From contig JBMOHS010000028.1 in NCBI GenBank assembly GCA_049317725.1, positions 1 through 29,204 of the forward strand: DNA of 29,204 nucleotides. Direction: 5' to 3'. The notes beneath the pieces were generated by a model. The model was not told where the DNA came from. It saw only the letters and a program-made list of their open reading frames with translations, and ran no database searches. Below are positions 8,265-15,318 of the stretch, in pieces (the stretch's first letter is position 1; every line of letters begins with the position of its first letter). Source of the DNA: CAIOZW01 sp049317725 (GTDB taxonomy: Bacteria > Acidobacteriota > Blastocatellia > RBC074). The position numbers were made by a program, and so were the translations under genes.

Positions 8265-9193
8265 CCCGCCTCCTCTCGCTCGATGCCGTCTATGCGCTCT
8301 GTGGCCTGCTGCTCCTCCTCTTTGCGGCGGGCACCCTTGGCGATCGTCAACACCCAAGACGCTACGGGAGCGCCCTCTTCTGGGCCCTGCTCGGGCTGAT
8401 CTTCCTTGGGGGCGGGCTCTGGCCTCACTGGCTGACGGGGCTGCTCGTCCTTGTCCTGGTGGCGATCGATGGGATGGGGCGCGTCACGCGCGGCAGCCAA
8501 GCCGCCTCTCCCGACGGGCCCGTCAGCGGGAAGAGCCCCGGTCCCCGGATCTTCTGGCCCGTTCTGGCGATCCCGGCCATGACCTTCCTGCTCGCTCTCC
8601 TCTTCCGCTGGGGCGGACTGGACGCCAATCGCGGCGCGATCGTTGGGCTCGGCTTCGGCGGAGTCGTTGCCATGGCCATCGCTCTGCGGGTCACCAAGGG
8701 TACCGTCGGTGCCCTCCTCGCCGAGGGGCGGCGACTCAACGAGGCCATGGGCGCCGTGACGATCATGCCGCAGCTCCTCGCCTCGCTCGGCGTCATCTTC
8801 ACCGCCGCCCGTGTTGGGGATCTCATCGCAGCAGGGGTGCGGCACGTCGTGCCCGGTGACCACCTCTTCCTGCTCGTCCTCGTCAACTGTCTCGGCATGG
8901 CCTTGCTGACGATCCTCATGGGCAACTCCTTCGCCGCCTTCCCGGTGATCGCCAGCGGCGTCCTCATCCCCCTGCTGGTCGTCCCCTTCGGCGTCGATCC
9001 GGCCACCGCCGCCATCCTCACCCTCACCGCCGGATCGAGCGGCACCCTCATGACCCCGATGGCCGCCAACTTCAACACCGTCCCGGCGGCCTTGCTCGAT
9101 CTGCGCGATCCCTACGGCGTCATCCGCTTTCAACTGCCCGTCGCCGGCGCTCTCTGGGCCTTCCACGTCCTCTGGATGTGGCTTGTCCTCTGA
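8261..9193 (+). CDS. DUF979 family membrane protein (transporter subunit)
   Basis: A 310-residue polytopic membrane protein starting MTRLLSLDAVYALCGLLLLL, with AGGAGG just before the ATG and a four-base overlap with DUF969. Long hydrophobic stretches alternate with short loops. The conserved glycine-rich segment NSFAAFPVIASGVLIPLLVV and the TAGSSGTLMTPMAANFNTVP motif near the C-terminus are typical of DUF979. The stop lies 19 residues after DPYGVIRFQLPV. It should form a membrane complex with DUF969. Transport of 5-oxoproline is the usual annotation, but the context gives no independent support. Confidence 0.87.
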   Translation: MTRLLSLDAVYALCGLLLLLFAAGTLGDRQHPRRYGSALFWALLGLIFLGGGLWPHWLTGLLVLVLVAIDGMGRVTRGSQAASPDGPVSGKSPGPRIFWPVLAIPAMTFLLALLFRWGGLDANRGAIVGLGFGGVVAMAIALRVTKGTVGALLAEGRRLNEAMGAVTIMPQLLASLGVIFTAARVGDLIAAGVRHVVPGDHLFLLVLVNCLGMALLTILMGNSFAAFPVIASGVLIPLLVVPFGVDPATAAILTLTAGSSGTLMTPMAANFNTVPAALLDLRDPYGVIRFQLPVAGALWAFHVLWMWLVL

Positions 9194-9464
9194 TGGGGGA
9201 TCCGGTCAACGGTGGGAACCCTTGTTTCACTTCGGCTCTTTGAAACGAAACCGATTTCACTGATAATCCTTGTGCCAGTTTTGTCAAAATGGCAAAGTCT
9301 CAGCAAAGAGGCTCATGTGAATTTCAAGTTCCACTCACTCTGGCTTCATTCAAGCCGAATTGCATGCCTCGCCGGGGAAGACGGTATGATATGCGGAGGT
9401 CGCCTCAGATCGATTCGGATGACGTGACTACTCCCTTGATTTCCATAAAACTAGATAGTGCCCG
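9194..9464 (+). other. Intergenic entry into a low-GC island
   Basis: The base composition changes abruptly from GC-rich to AT-rich after the DUF979 stop. No convincing gene is seen. A short frame from 9212 has no recognisable features. A weak promoter-like pair, TTGCAT at 9360-9365 and TATGAT at 9385-9390 with a long 19-base spacer, precedes the next gene. Confidence 0.5.
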
Positions 9465-9701
9465 ATGGACTTTGAAATTATCAGTGAAATCATAGAAGTT
9501 GAGGTAATTGCGACAGGAAGAGGAATTCGCGATCGCAAAAGGCTGCAAAAAGAATATGGAAAAGGTAATTGGCGTAAGCTCAAGGGCATAGCTCAGGTTC
9601 GACTTGTCGATGAGACAATAAGATTTGCAGAGATTCACTGGTACGAAGCCCATGGAGTTGGAAAAAAAGAGTTCAAACTTAAACTCCCATTTCTGGATTG
9701 A
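9465..9701 (+). CDS. Small conserved hypothetical protein
   Basis: A 78-residue basic protein. The central part (IATGRGIRDRKRLQKEYGKG, then NWRKLKGIAQVRLVD, then AEIHWYEAHGVGKKEFK) looks like a conserved family of small unnamed proteins that I associate mainly with cyanobacteria and other environmental bacteria; I know no function for it. It is likely cytoplasmic and has no membrane segment. No good Shine-Dalgarno sequence precedes ATG 9465. Its stop overlaps the next start as TGATG (9699-9703), so the two form one translation unit. Its AT-rich composition contrasts with the housekeeping genes and suggests horizontal acquisition. A toxin-antitoxin-like role is possible but unproven. Confidence 0.7.
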   Translation: MDFEIISEIIEVEVIATGRGIRDRKRLQKEYGKGNWRKLKGIAQVRLVDETIRFAEIHWYEAHGVGKKEFKLKLPFLD

Positions 9702-9946
9702 TGATGAAAAAGAGAGAGACAAAAATACGACAATTTGCAGTTTGCCTTGATAACACAGGATACAAATCCTCACTTGAGATAGGAAAACTGTACCAAGTAG
9801 TCCCTGACGAGGATGCAGAGTCGCACGGATATTTAAGGGTCATTGACGAGAGTGGAGAAGATTACGCCTTCAACTCGGATCGATTCTATGTCGTCAACTT
9901 GCCCGTTGTTGTCACCAAGGCACTGCTATCCGCTGGCCGCTCCTGA
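9701..9946 (+). CDS. Small conserved hypothetical protein, partner of the preceding gene
   Basis: An 81-residue protein read from ATG 9701, which overlaps the previous stop; ATG 9704 is an equally possible start. The core (QFAVCLDNTGYKSSLEIGKL, then YQVVPDEDAESHGYLRVIDE, then SGEDYAFNSDRFYVVNLP) reads as a compact beta-rich domain of the kind often seen as a small, widely spread hypothetical protein. There are no catalytic motifs, membrane segments or DNA-binding helices that I can identify. The strong coupling to its neighbour and the low GC content suggest the two moved together as an accessory cassette. Function is not known. Confidence 0.7.
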   Translation: MMKKRETKIRQFAVCLDNTGYKSSLEIGKLYQVVPDEDAESHGYLRVIDESGEDYAFNSDRFYVVNLPVVVTKALLSAGRS

Positions 9947-9975
9947 GCAGATCACCTGATAAATGTGAAGCTTCC

Positions 9976-9997
9976 GACTTTCAGGTGGGTAGTAGTG
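9976..9997 (+). repeat. Putative left inverted repeat of the ISL3 remnant
   Basis: GACTTTCAGGT matches the outermost part of the right end in 9 of 11 positions. The inner bases no longer match, in line with decay. Confidence 0.45.
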
Positions 9998-10017
9998 AAA
10001 AAATGGGGGATGAATGA

Positions 10018-10819
10018 GATCCTCCGGTCAGGCAAGACAAAGAACTTTACGAGAAGCTGCTTGGCCTGAGCGCTCCCTGGAGCTTCCAGGAGGTGGATCT
10101 TCAGATGAAAGAGATGAAGGTCACTTTGAGACTGACTCATCCGCCATCGTGGGGTTCAACTGTCCAGAATCTGACGTGCGGCATCCCACCCAAGCTCTCG
10201 GCCAGCGAAAGTGGAGACACCTCGGCACCTGTGGGTATGTCATGTTGATCGAAGCCGGTCTCCCCTGGGTTGACTGCCCGAAACACGGAGTTCGCCAAGC
10301 CCACGTCCCGTGGGCGGAACCAAGCGGACGGTTCACCTCCCTGTTTGAGGCGATGACGATCTCGTGGCTCAAAGTCGCGACGATCAAAGCTGTCTCTGAA
10401 CAGATGAAGATCGCTTGGGACACGGCCACGGGAATCGCTCTGGAGTCTTTGGAGAATGCAGTCAAGTGGGGGCTAGCCCGACGAGAGAACCGAACCATTG
10501 AGGAGCTAGCGGTCGAAGAGACGTCGTTTCAAACTGTGAAGTCGCGGAAAAGAACTAGAAGTCTCTGCTGGGCTGGATATCGCGTTGCCGGTTGGAGCCG
10601 ATGATAAAGGTTCGGAGAATGGTCCAAGGGCATCTGTGGGGGATCCTGAATGTGACCCAAATGGAGGCGGCCAAGTCCATCGCTGAATCGGTCAATGAGA
10701 TGATTCAGAAAATCAAGGAGAGAGGCTGTGGGTACCGAGATCGGGCAAGATCCCGTATGGCAATTGTCTTCCACAACGGGGGGGGGGCCTTATTGCCAGC
10801 AGAGGTCTCTGAAGGGTAA
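10018..10819 (+). pseudogene. ISL3 family transposase, frameshifted and internally deleted
   Basis: Three consecutive pieces in different frames reconstruct an ISL3 transposase. The N-terminal piece (10018-~10150) reads KELYEKLLGLSAPWSFQEVD. The second (~10150-~10540) carries RKWRHLGTCGYVMLIEAGLP, then CPKHGVRQAHVPWAEP and the ELAVEETSF strand that normally holds the first catalytic acidic residue. The third piece (~10615-10819) is the C-terminal end: HLWGILNVTQMEAAKSIAES, then IKERGCGYRDR and FHNGGGALLP. The middle of the DDE domain is missing, so there is at least one frameshift near 10150 and a deletion plus frame change near 10540-10610. The protein cannot be active. Confidence 0.82.
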
Positions 10820-10840
10820 CTCACACAAAACCCGAAAGCC
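10820..10840 (-). repeat. Right inverted repeat of the ISL3 remnant
   Basis: Read on the minus strand from 10840, GGCTTTCGGGTTTTGTGTGA has the shape of an ISL3-family terminal repeat. It ends only 12 bases before the ATG of the DUF4258 gene. Confidence 0.6.
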
Positions 10841-10852
10841 CCTCTGAAAAAT

Positions 10853-11161
10853 ATGATCTTGATTGCAAAAATCCGCGCCAAGTTCGCCGAAGATGAGTTT
10901 GAATTTTCACGACACGCCACAGATCAGGCATTGCTGCGCGAGATCACCGTTCGAGAGATACGTGAAGCGATCAGTGTCGGCGAGATGATTGAAGATTATC
11001 CCAATGACAAATATGGCCCCAGTTGTCTGATCCTTGGGTACAGTCAAGAGAACAGGCCGCTCCACATACAATGTAGCTATCCTTCACGGCAGATAATCAA
11101 AGTGATCACAGTGTATGAGCCCAACACAACAGACTGGATCAATCACCGGGTAAGGAGATAA
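10853..11161 (+). CDS. DUF4258 domain protein, probable toxin
   Basis: A 102-residue protein with the DUF4258 pattern: a basic N-terminal helix (KIRAKFAEDEFEFSRHATDQ), then ITVREIREAISVGEMIEDYP, the strand GPSCLILGYSQENRPLHIQC and the end KVITVYEPNTTDW. DUF4258 proteins are small RNase-like folds related to RelE/BrnT/MqsR-type toxins and commonly sit before a YgiT-type gene. That arrangement is present here: the next gene starts four bases after this stop. The frame is intact. There is no clear Shine-Dalgarno, and the end of the ISL3 remnant lies 12 bases upstream, so the insertion may have changed or removed the original promoter. Confidence 0.85.
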   Translation: MILIAKIRAKFAEDEFEFSRHATDQALLREITVREIREAISVGEMIEDYPNDKYGPSCLILGYSQENRPLHIQCSYPSRQIIKVITVYEPNTTDWINHRVRR

Positions 11162-11165
11162 GACA

Positions 11166-11393
11166 ATGTCAGAGCAACCCGTACTAGAGGAAAAACTCAG
11201 CGAACAGAAAGTGACCTACACTCTACTCAAAGCAGGCAAGTTCTACATCATCGAGAATGTCCCGGCCCGGGTAAACCTTGAGACGGGGGAGCAGTATTTT
11301 TCACCGCTAACCGTTGAACATCTGCAGCAGATTATCTCCGGGAAGAGTCAGCCCAAGTGCCTGATTGAGACGCCCGTTTATGAATTTGCTTAG
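11166..11393 (+). CDS. YgiT-type antitoxin homologue lacking its zinc-binding cysteines
   Basis: A 75-residue protein with AAGGAG eight bases before its ATG. It follows the YgiT-type pattern closely: QKVTYTLLKAGKFYIIENVP, then ARVNLETGEQYFSPLTVEHL, and the characteristic ending IETPVYEFA. In the usual family the N-terminus carries a CxxC pair and the centre reads VPARVCxxCGE. Here the N-terminus is MSEQPVLEEK and the centre is VPARVNLETGE, so no cysteine remains in the whole protein. The fold may be held without zinc, as in a distinct subfamily. It is likely the antitoxin to the DUF4258 protein and forms an operon with it. Confidence 0.8.
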   Translation: MSEQPVLEEKLSEQKVTYTLLKAGKFYIIENVPARVNLETGEQYFSPLTVEHLQQIISGKSQPKCLIETPVYEFA

Positions 11394-11692
11394 GCGAACG
11401 TCGTCCGAGCCGACGTGGACTGTTCACCGGTCGAAGAGGCTGCCATCGTTCATCGACCTCCCGATGATGGAGATTCGGCCTTGAGGGGAGATCCCGCCGG
11501 GTGCAGCCTTCTTCTGCCGAGGAGTGTCGATCGACTCCCTGCGCCAGGGTCTCCACGCGCGATCGTTGAGGCCGAGTTGTCCGGAGACAGAGCGGCCCGC
11601 TTTCTCCTCCTCGTCGACACGTGATACCTTCCCCAAGGCAATCAGTCCGAAAGAGGCGTGCCAGTGGTCGGAGGATCAGGAAGGAGAACTGG
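11394..11692 (+). other. Intergenic region without a recognised gene
   Basis: About 300 bases between the antitoxin gene and the secreted peptidase gene, returning to high GC. A small inverted repeat CGTCG/CGACG lies just after the antitoxin stop. Short frames on both strands have no protein features. Confidence 0.5.
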
Positions 11693-13372
11693 ATGAGGAA
11701 GAAGGGGTACCGGTGGGCAGGGGAGCTTGGCGTGGTGCTGTTCGTGACCCTCGCCGTGGGATGGAGCGTGCTGCAGGTGGCCAGCTCGGCCAGTGCCAGC
11801 GGGGCAAATAGCGAGGCGTGGCGATTGGCGCCCCCACCGCCGCAGATAGCGGAGCGGGATCGAATCGCCGAGTTGCGGTGGCGCCGGCAGGAGGTCCTCA
11901 AACGGGTTGGGGAGAAGGGCCTCCTCGTGCTTCTCAGCGCGGAGCAGCGGGTCTACACCAACGATGTCGACTACCACTACCGCCAGGAGAACAACCTCTA
12001 CTACCTGACAGGCATCCGCCAGCAGGGAGCGGTGCTGGTGCTGGTGCCAGGGGCGAAGCGGCAGCGCGAGATCCTCTTCATGCCGCCGCGCGACGCGCGC
12101 TATGAGATCTGGAACGGGCGGATGCTCAGCCAGGAGGAGGCGCGGACGCAGAGCGGCGTCGAGGAGGTCCGCGACGCGCGTGAGCTGGCCGCGTTTCTCA
12201 CGCAACTGCTGCCAGAGGCTGGGTCGGCGCTCCCTTCCCGTGGAGCCCGGACTACTCCCGACAAGGCGACGCTGGCCCTCTGGCAAGAGGATTTTGCCAA
12301 CGTCCGCGAGACGTTTGCCAAGGGCGAAGGGGCCCTCCATCTCTTGCTGCCACCGGGCGCGGACCAGCGCGAGTACCGGCAGGAGGCGGAGCTGGCGCAG
12401 CAGCTCAAGCGGGCGATGGGATCGCTGCGCATCGTCCCGGCCCACCCCATCTTTGCCGAGCTGCGCTTGATCAAATCGCCGATCGAGCAGGCCCTCTTGC
12501 AGCACGCCGTCGACATCACCTCCGAGGCCTTTCACCGGGTCTTCGCCATGGTCGGGCAGGCACGGTACGAGTACGAGGTCCAGGCCGAGTTCGAGTACAC
12601 CTTCCGCCGGCGCAACGCCGACTTCTGGGGCTATCCGTGCATTGTCGGGGCTGGGGCCAATGCGACGACCCTCCACTACATCACCAGCCAGGATCGGCTC
12701 GACGATGAGAGCCTGCTGCTGATGGACTGCGCGGCGGAGTTCGATCACTACACCGCCGACATCACCCGGACGATCCCGGTCGATGGGCGCTTCAGCAAGG
12801 AGCAGGCGGAGATCTACCAGATCGTCTACGACGCCCAGCAGGCCTCGATTGCGCGCGTCCGCCCGGGGAACCTTGTTGGATCGGTCATGGATGCGCCGTC
12901 GGAGAAGCGCTCGGTCCAGGGAGTGACGGCGGAGATCATTAAGGACGGGCTCCTCCGGCTTGGCCTGATCACCTCCAAAGAGAACAACGAGTTCCGCATC
13001 TGGTACATGCACGGGTCGAGCCATTGGATCGGGATGAACGTCCACGATGTTGGCAGTTACCAGACCCCGCTGGCGCCGGGCATGGTCCTGACCGTCGAGC
13101 CGGGAATCTACATCCGGCCCGACGCGCTCGACCAGTTGCCGCAGACGCCTGAAAATCGCCAGTTCATCGCCGCCGTCCGGCCCGCCTTCGAGAAGTACAA
13201 GGGGATCGGGGTTCGCATCGAGGACGACATCCTGGTGACGGAGGGGGCACCGCGCGTCATGTCGTCGCGCATCCCCTCGCGGCTCGACGAGGTCGAGGCG
13301 GTCATCGCCCGCCTGAGCGGCGAGCTGCGACGATCTGGCTGGCCACAGGCCGCCCCCCGGAAGAGGCCATGA
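11693..13372 (+). CDS. Secreted Xaa-Pro aminopeptidase (M24B, aminopeptidase P type)
   Basis: A 559-residue protein. ATG 11693 follows AAGGAG at six bases and opens a signal peptide (MRKKGYRW, hydrophobic GVVLFVTLAVGWSVLQVA, cleavage near SASASG). The aminopeptidase P N-terminal domain (about 65-250) includes YRQENNLYYLTGIRQQGAVL. The creatinase-fold catalytic domain follows with all five metal ligands: D345 and D356 (LLMDCAAEF...TADITRTIP), H444 (GSSHWIGMNVHDVG), E469 (TVEPGIYI) and E510 (VRIEDDILVTEG). It should remove N-terminal residues before proline using two metal ions, in the periplasm or outside. Its stop overlaps the ACT-domain gene (ATGA). Confidence 0.95.
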   Translation: MRKKGYRWAGELGVVLFVTLAVGWSVLQVASSASASGANSEAWRLAPPPPQIAERDRIAELRWRRQEVLKRVGEKGLLVLLSAEQRVYTNDVDYHYRQENNLYYLTGIRQQGAVLVLVPGAKRQREILFMPPRDARYEIWNGRMLSQEEARTQSGVEEVRDARELAAFLTQLLPEAGSALPSRGARTTPDKATLALWQEDFANVRETFAKGEGALHLLLPPGADQREYRQEAELAQQLKRAMGSLRIVPAHPIFAELRLIKSPIEQALLQHAVDITSEAFHRVFAMVGQARYEYEVQAEFEYTFRRRNADFWGYPCIVGAGANATTLHYITSQDRLDDESLLLMDCAAEFDHYTADITRTIPVDGRFSKEQAEIYQIVYDAQQASIARVRPGNLVGSVMDAPSEKRSVQGVTAEIIKDGLLRLGLITSKENNEFRIWYMHGSSHWIGMNVHDVGSYQTPLAPGMVLTVEPGIYIRPDALDQLPQTPENRQFIAAVRPAFEKYKGIGVRIEDDILVTEGAPRVMSSRIPSRLDEVEAVIARLSGELRRSGWPQAAPRKRP

Positions 13373-13794
13373 GTGTCGATGCAGTCGGCCTCTCGGTCCT
13401 TGAAGAAGGCTACGTGGTCGTCGGGCTTCCCCGCGAGGCGAACCTCGCCGGTCTTCTCTCCGGCAGCAGAGGGGCGGAGGCCCTCCTCTCGGTGACGTGG
13501 GATCCGGTTGAGGTGACACTGATTGTCGAGGAGGCTTGCTGGAGCTCGCTCGCCGCCCAGTTTCCCGAGGCGCGAGTCGCCACGGGTTGGCGGGCAATCC
13601 GCTTCGAGGCGACCTTCGACTTCTCGGTCGTCGGCTTTCTGGCCGGAGTCTCGCGGGTGCTCGCCGAGGCCGGGATCCCCCTCCTTTGCCTCTCGACCTT
13701 CTCGACAGACCTCCTGCTCGTCCGCGAGGAGCAGCTCCCCCAAGCCGTCGACCTGCTGCGCCAATTTTTGACAACCACGGCCCCACCGCACTGA
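13369..13794 (+). CDS. ACT domain-containing protein
   Basis: A 141-residue protein starting in the stop codon of the peptidase gene. The N-terminal half (GYVVVGLPREANLAGLL, SVTWDPVEVTLIVEE) and the C-terminal half (FDFSVVGFLAGVSRVLAEAG, then IPLLCLSTFSTDLLLVREEQ) fit the double ACT-like arrangement of small COG3603-type proteins. The second half shows the classic helix and strand order of an amino-acid-sensing ACT domain. It has no catalytic residues and is probably cytoplasmic. Coupling to a peptidase and proximity to a sulfur amino-acid enzyme suggest a link with amino-acid sensing, but the ligand is unknown. Confidence 0.8.
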   Translation: MSVDAVGLSVLEEGYVVVGLPREANLAGLLSGSRGAEALLSVTWDPVEVTLIVEEACWSSLAAQFPEARVATGWRAIRFEATFDFSVVGFLAGVSRVLAEAGIPLLCLSTFSTDLLLVREEQLPQAVDLLRQFLTTTAPPH

Positions 13795-13797
13795 CGG

Positions 13798-13813
13798 CCA
13801 GGGGCCCCCCTGG
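13798..13813 (+). other. GC-rich hairpin between the ACT and PLP-enzyme genes
   Basis: CCAGGGG at 13798-13804 pairs with CCCCTGG at 13807-13813. No T-run follows, so it is not a standard terminator. It might separate translation or protect an RNA end. Confidence 0.4.
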
Positions 13814-13840
13814 ATCTCGAAGATCTGGAGAGGAGAGACC

Positions 13841-15022
13841 GTGAAGAGTGATGAGCGATCGATGACGGGAATGCAGACACGGGCCGTCCATGCCTCGCGC
13901 GAGGCCAACCCGAGCGAGGCGATCAGCCCCCCGATCTACCAGACGACCACCTTCAGCGCCGAGACGGCGGAGGCCTTTGCCGAGCTGGCGCTCGCCACCC
14001 GTCCGACCGAGTTCTACACCCGCTACGGCAACCCGAACCACGAGATGGTCGAGGTGACCCTCGCCTCCCTCGAAGGGGGCGAATCGGCCCTCGTCACCTC
14101 CTCTGGGATGGCAGCAATCTTCGCCGTCATCGCCGGGACCCTCACCCAGGGCGATCACGTCGTCGCGCAACGCAACCACTACGCCGGGACGATGGCCCTG
14201 CTGCGCGATCTCCTCCCGCGCTGGGGGATCGAGGTCACCCTCGTCGAACAGACCGACCCAGCCGCCTTCGCCGCGGCGATCCGTCCCACGACCCGGCTCC
14301 TCTACGTCGAGACGCCCGTCAACCCGCTCATGGAGATCACTGACCTCCGCGCCATCGTCGCGCTCGGCCAAGCCCACGGCGTGACGACCGTCTGCGACAA
14401 CACCTTTGCCACGCCGATCAACCAGCGTCCACTCGCCCTCGGGATCGACGCCGTCGTCCACAGTGCGACCAAGTACATTGGTGGCCACCACGACGCGACC
14501 GCCGGCGCCGTCGTCGGCTCACGCGCCTTCATCGAACGCGTCTGGAAATTCGCGCTCATCGCTGGCAGCACGCTCAGCCCCTTCGACGCTTGGCTCCTCC
14601 TGCGTGGTCTGCGCACCCTCGGCCTGCGCGTCGAGCGCCACAACCGCAACGCGCTGGCCCTGGCCACAGCACTCGCCACCCATCCGGCCGTCGAACGGGT
14701 CCACTACCCGGGCCTCCCCTCCCATCCCCAGCACGCCCTCGCCAGCTCCCAGATGGATGGCTTCACCGGCATGCTCAGCGTCGAGCTGCATGGCGGCGCT
14801 CCCGCCGCGGAACGCCTCATCGCCTCCCTTCGCCTGGCGACCCGCGCCGCCAGCCTCGGTGGCTTCGAGACTCTCGTCGTTCACCCGGCGTCGATGTGGA
14901 GCCTGCAACTCTCTCCCGAAGTCCGCGCCGCCTCCGGCATCCACGATGGCCTCGTCCGCATCTCTGTCGGCCTTGAGGACGAAGCCGACCTCCTTGCCGA
15001 CTTTGCCCAGGCCCTCGCGTAA
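13841..15022 (+). CDS. Trans-sulfuration PLP enzyme (cystathionine gamma-synthase/lyase family)
   Basis: A 393-residue protein of the Cys/Met metabolism PLP family. GTG 13841 follows GGAGAGGAGAG; M8 at 13862 is an alternative start. Visible active-site elements are Y62 in FYTRYGNPN, the phosphate-binding SSGMAAIF (88-95), D186 in CDNTFATP, and the Schiff-base lysine K211 in HSATKYIGGHHD. The C-terminal domain has MLSVEL and the loop ASLGGFETLVVHPASM. It should act on cystathionine, O-acyl-homoserine or methionine in the cytoplasm. Sequence alone does not separate synthase from lyase (metB, metC, mgl or metZ), so no symbol is given. It may be co-transcribed with the aminopeptidase and ACT genes. 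Confidence 0.92.
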   Translation: MKSDERSMTGMQTRAVHASREANPSEAISPPIYQTTTFSAETAEAFAELALATRPTEFYTRYGNPNHEMVEVTLASLEGGESALVTSSGMAAIFAVIAGTLTQGDHVVAQRNHYAGTMALLRDLLPRWGIEVTLVEQTDPAAFAAAIRPTTRLLYVETPVNPLMEITDLRAIVALGQAHGVTTVCDNTFATPINQRPLALGIDAVVHSATKYIGGHHDATAGAVVGSRAFIERVWKFALIAGSTLSPFDAWLLLRGLRTLGLRVERHNRNALALATALATHPAVERVHYPGLPSHPQHALASSQMDGFTGMLSVELHGGAPAAERLIASLRLATRAASLGGFETLVVHPASMWSLQLSPEVRAASGIHDGLVRISVGLEDEADLLADFAQALA

Positions 15023-15030
15023 GAGCGGGG

Positions 15031-15062
15031 AGGAGGCTCACGCGAAGGCGCGAAGACGCGAA
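15031..15062 (+). repeat. Direct repeat copy 1 of a GC-rich dispersed element
   Basis: AGGAGGCTCACGCGAAGGCG starts a 32-base unit that recurs at 15211-15242 with one mismatch, exactly 180 bases away. It lies in the untranslated stretch after the PLP-enzyme gene. Confidence 0.8.
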
Positions 15063-15143
15063 GGGGGGAGAGGGAAGAGGGGAGAAGAGGGTTGAGGGGA
15101 TTGAAAGAGGGGGGCTGGTTTTTTCTTCTGCCTGAAAACCTTA

Positions 15144-15166
15144 GCGGCTTCGCGCCTTCGCGTGAG
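15144..15166 (-). repeat. Inverted repeat copy of the same element
   Basis: GCGGCTTCGCGCCTTCGCGT and the next three bases are the exact reverse complement of 15217-15239 (23 bases) and match copy 1 (15037-15059) at 22 of 23. RNA or single-stranded DNA could form a long stem with either flanking copy. A T-rich run precedes it at 15119-15125. Confidence 0.8.
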
Positions 15167-15210
15167 AAAAAACAACCGGGCCCACAAGGAAGAGCGACGA
15201 GGGGCGAGGG

Positions 15211-15242
15211 AGGAGGCTCACGCGAAGGCGCGAAGCCGCGAA
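15211..15242 (+). repeat. Direct repeat copy 2 of the GC-rich dispersed element
   Basis: The second copy of the 32-base unit, differing from the first at one base (C instead of A in CGAAGCCGCG). With 15144-15166 it forms a perfect 23-base inverted repeat separated by 50 bases. Nothing coding is seen between 15023 and 15318. Confidence 0.8.
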
Positions 15243-15318
15243 AGGGCAGGGGAAGAGTGGGAGGATTGGGTCCTCAATCTCTCCGTGGATGGATTGGGGT
15301 GAGAAAAGGGGAGTGGCG

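Larger units (their letters stand above)
9976..10840 (+). mobile_element. Degenerate ISL3-family insertion sequence
   Basis: About 865 bases bounded by an ISL3-like right end (on the minus strand GGCTTTCGGGTTTTGTGTGA, ending at 10840) and an imperfect left end beginning GACTTTCAGGT at 9976. The outermost 11 bases agree at 9 positions. The element is shorter than intact ISL3 members (about 1.2-1.5 kb), and its transposase is broken. The flanking octamers differ (AAGCTTCC and CCTCTGAA), so no target duplication remains. It lies directly upstream of the DUF4258 toxin gene. Confidence 0.7.

Noticed and set aside
9212..9427. A 71-codon frame at the start of the AT-rich island
   Set aside because: It has no ribosome binding site, no conserved-looking pattern, and would end just before the better-supported gene at 9465.
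11642..14491. A 949-codon open frame on the minus strand
   Set aside because: It is antisense to three clear genes with complete active sites (aminopeptidase, ACT protein, PLP enzyme). Its product is rich in R, G, D and L without domain structure, the usual effect of GC-rich codon bias.
15031..15242. Repeats considered as a CRISPR array
   Set aside because: There are only three copies, one inverted, with unequal spacing and no cas genes, so they fit a dispersed palindromic element better.
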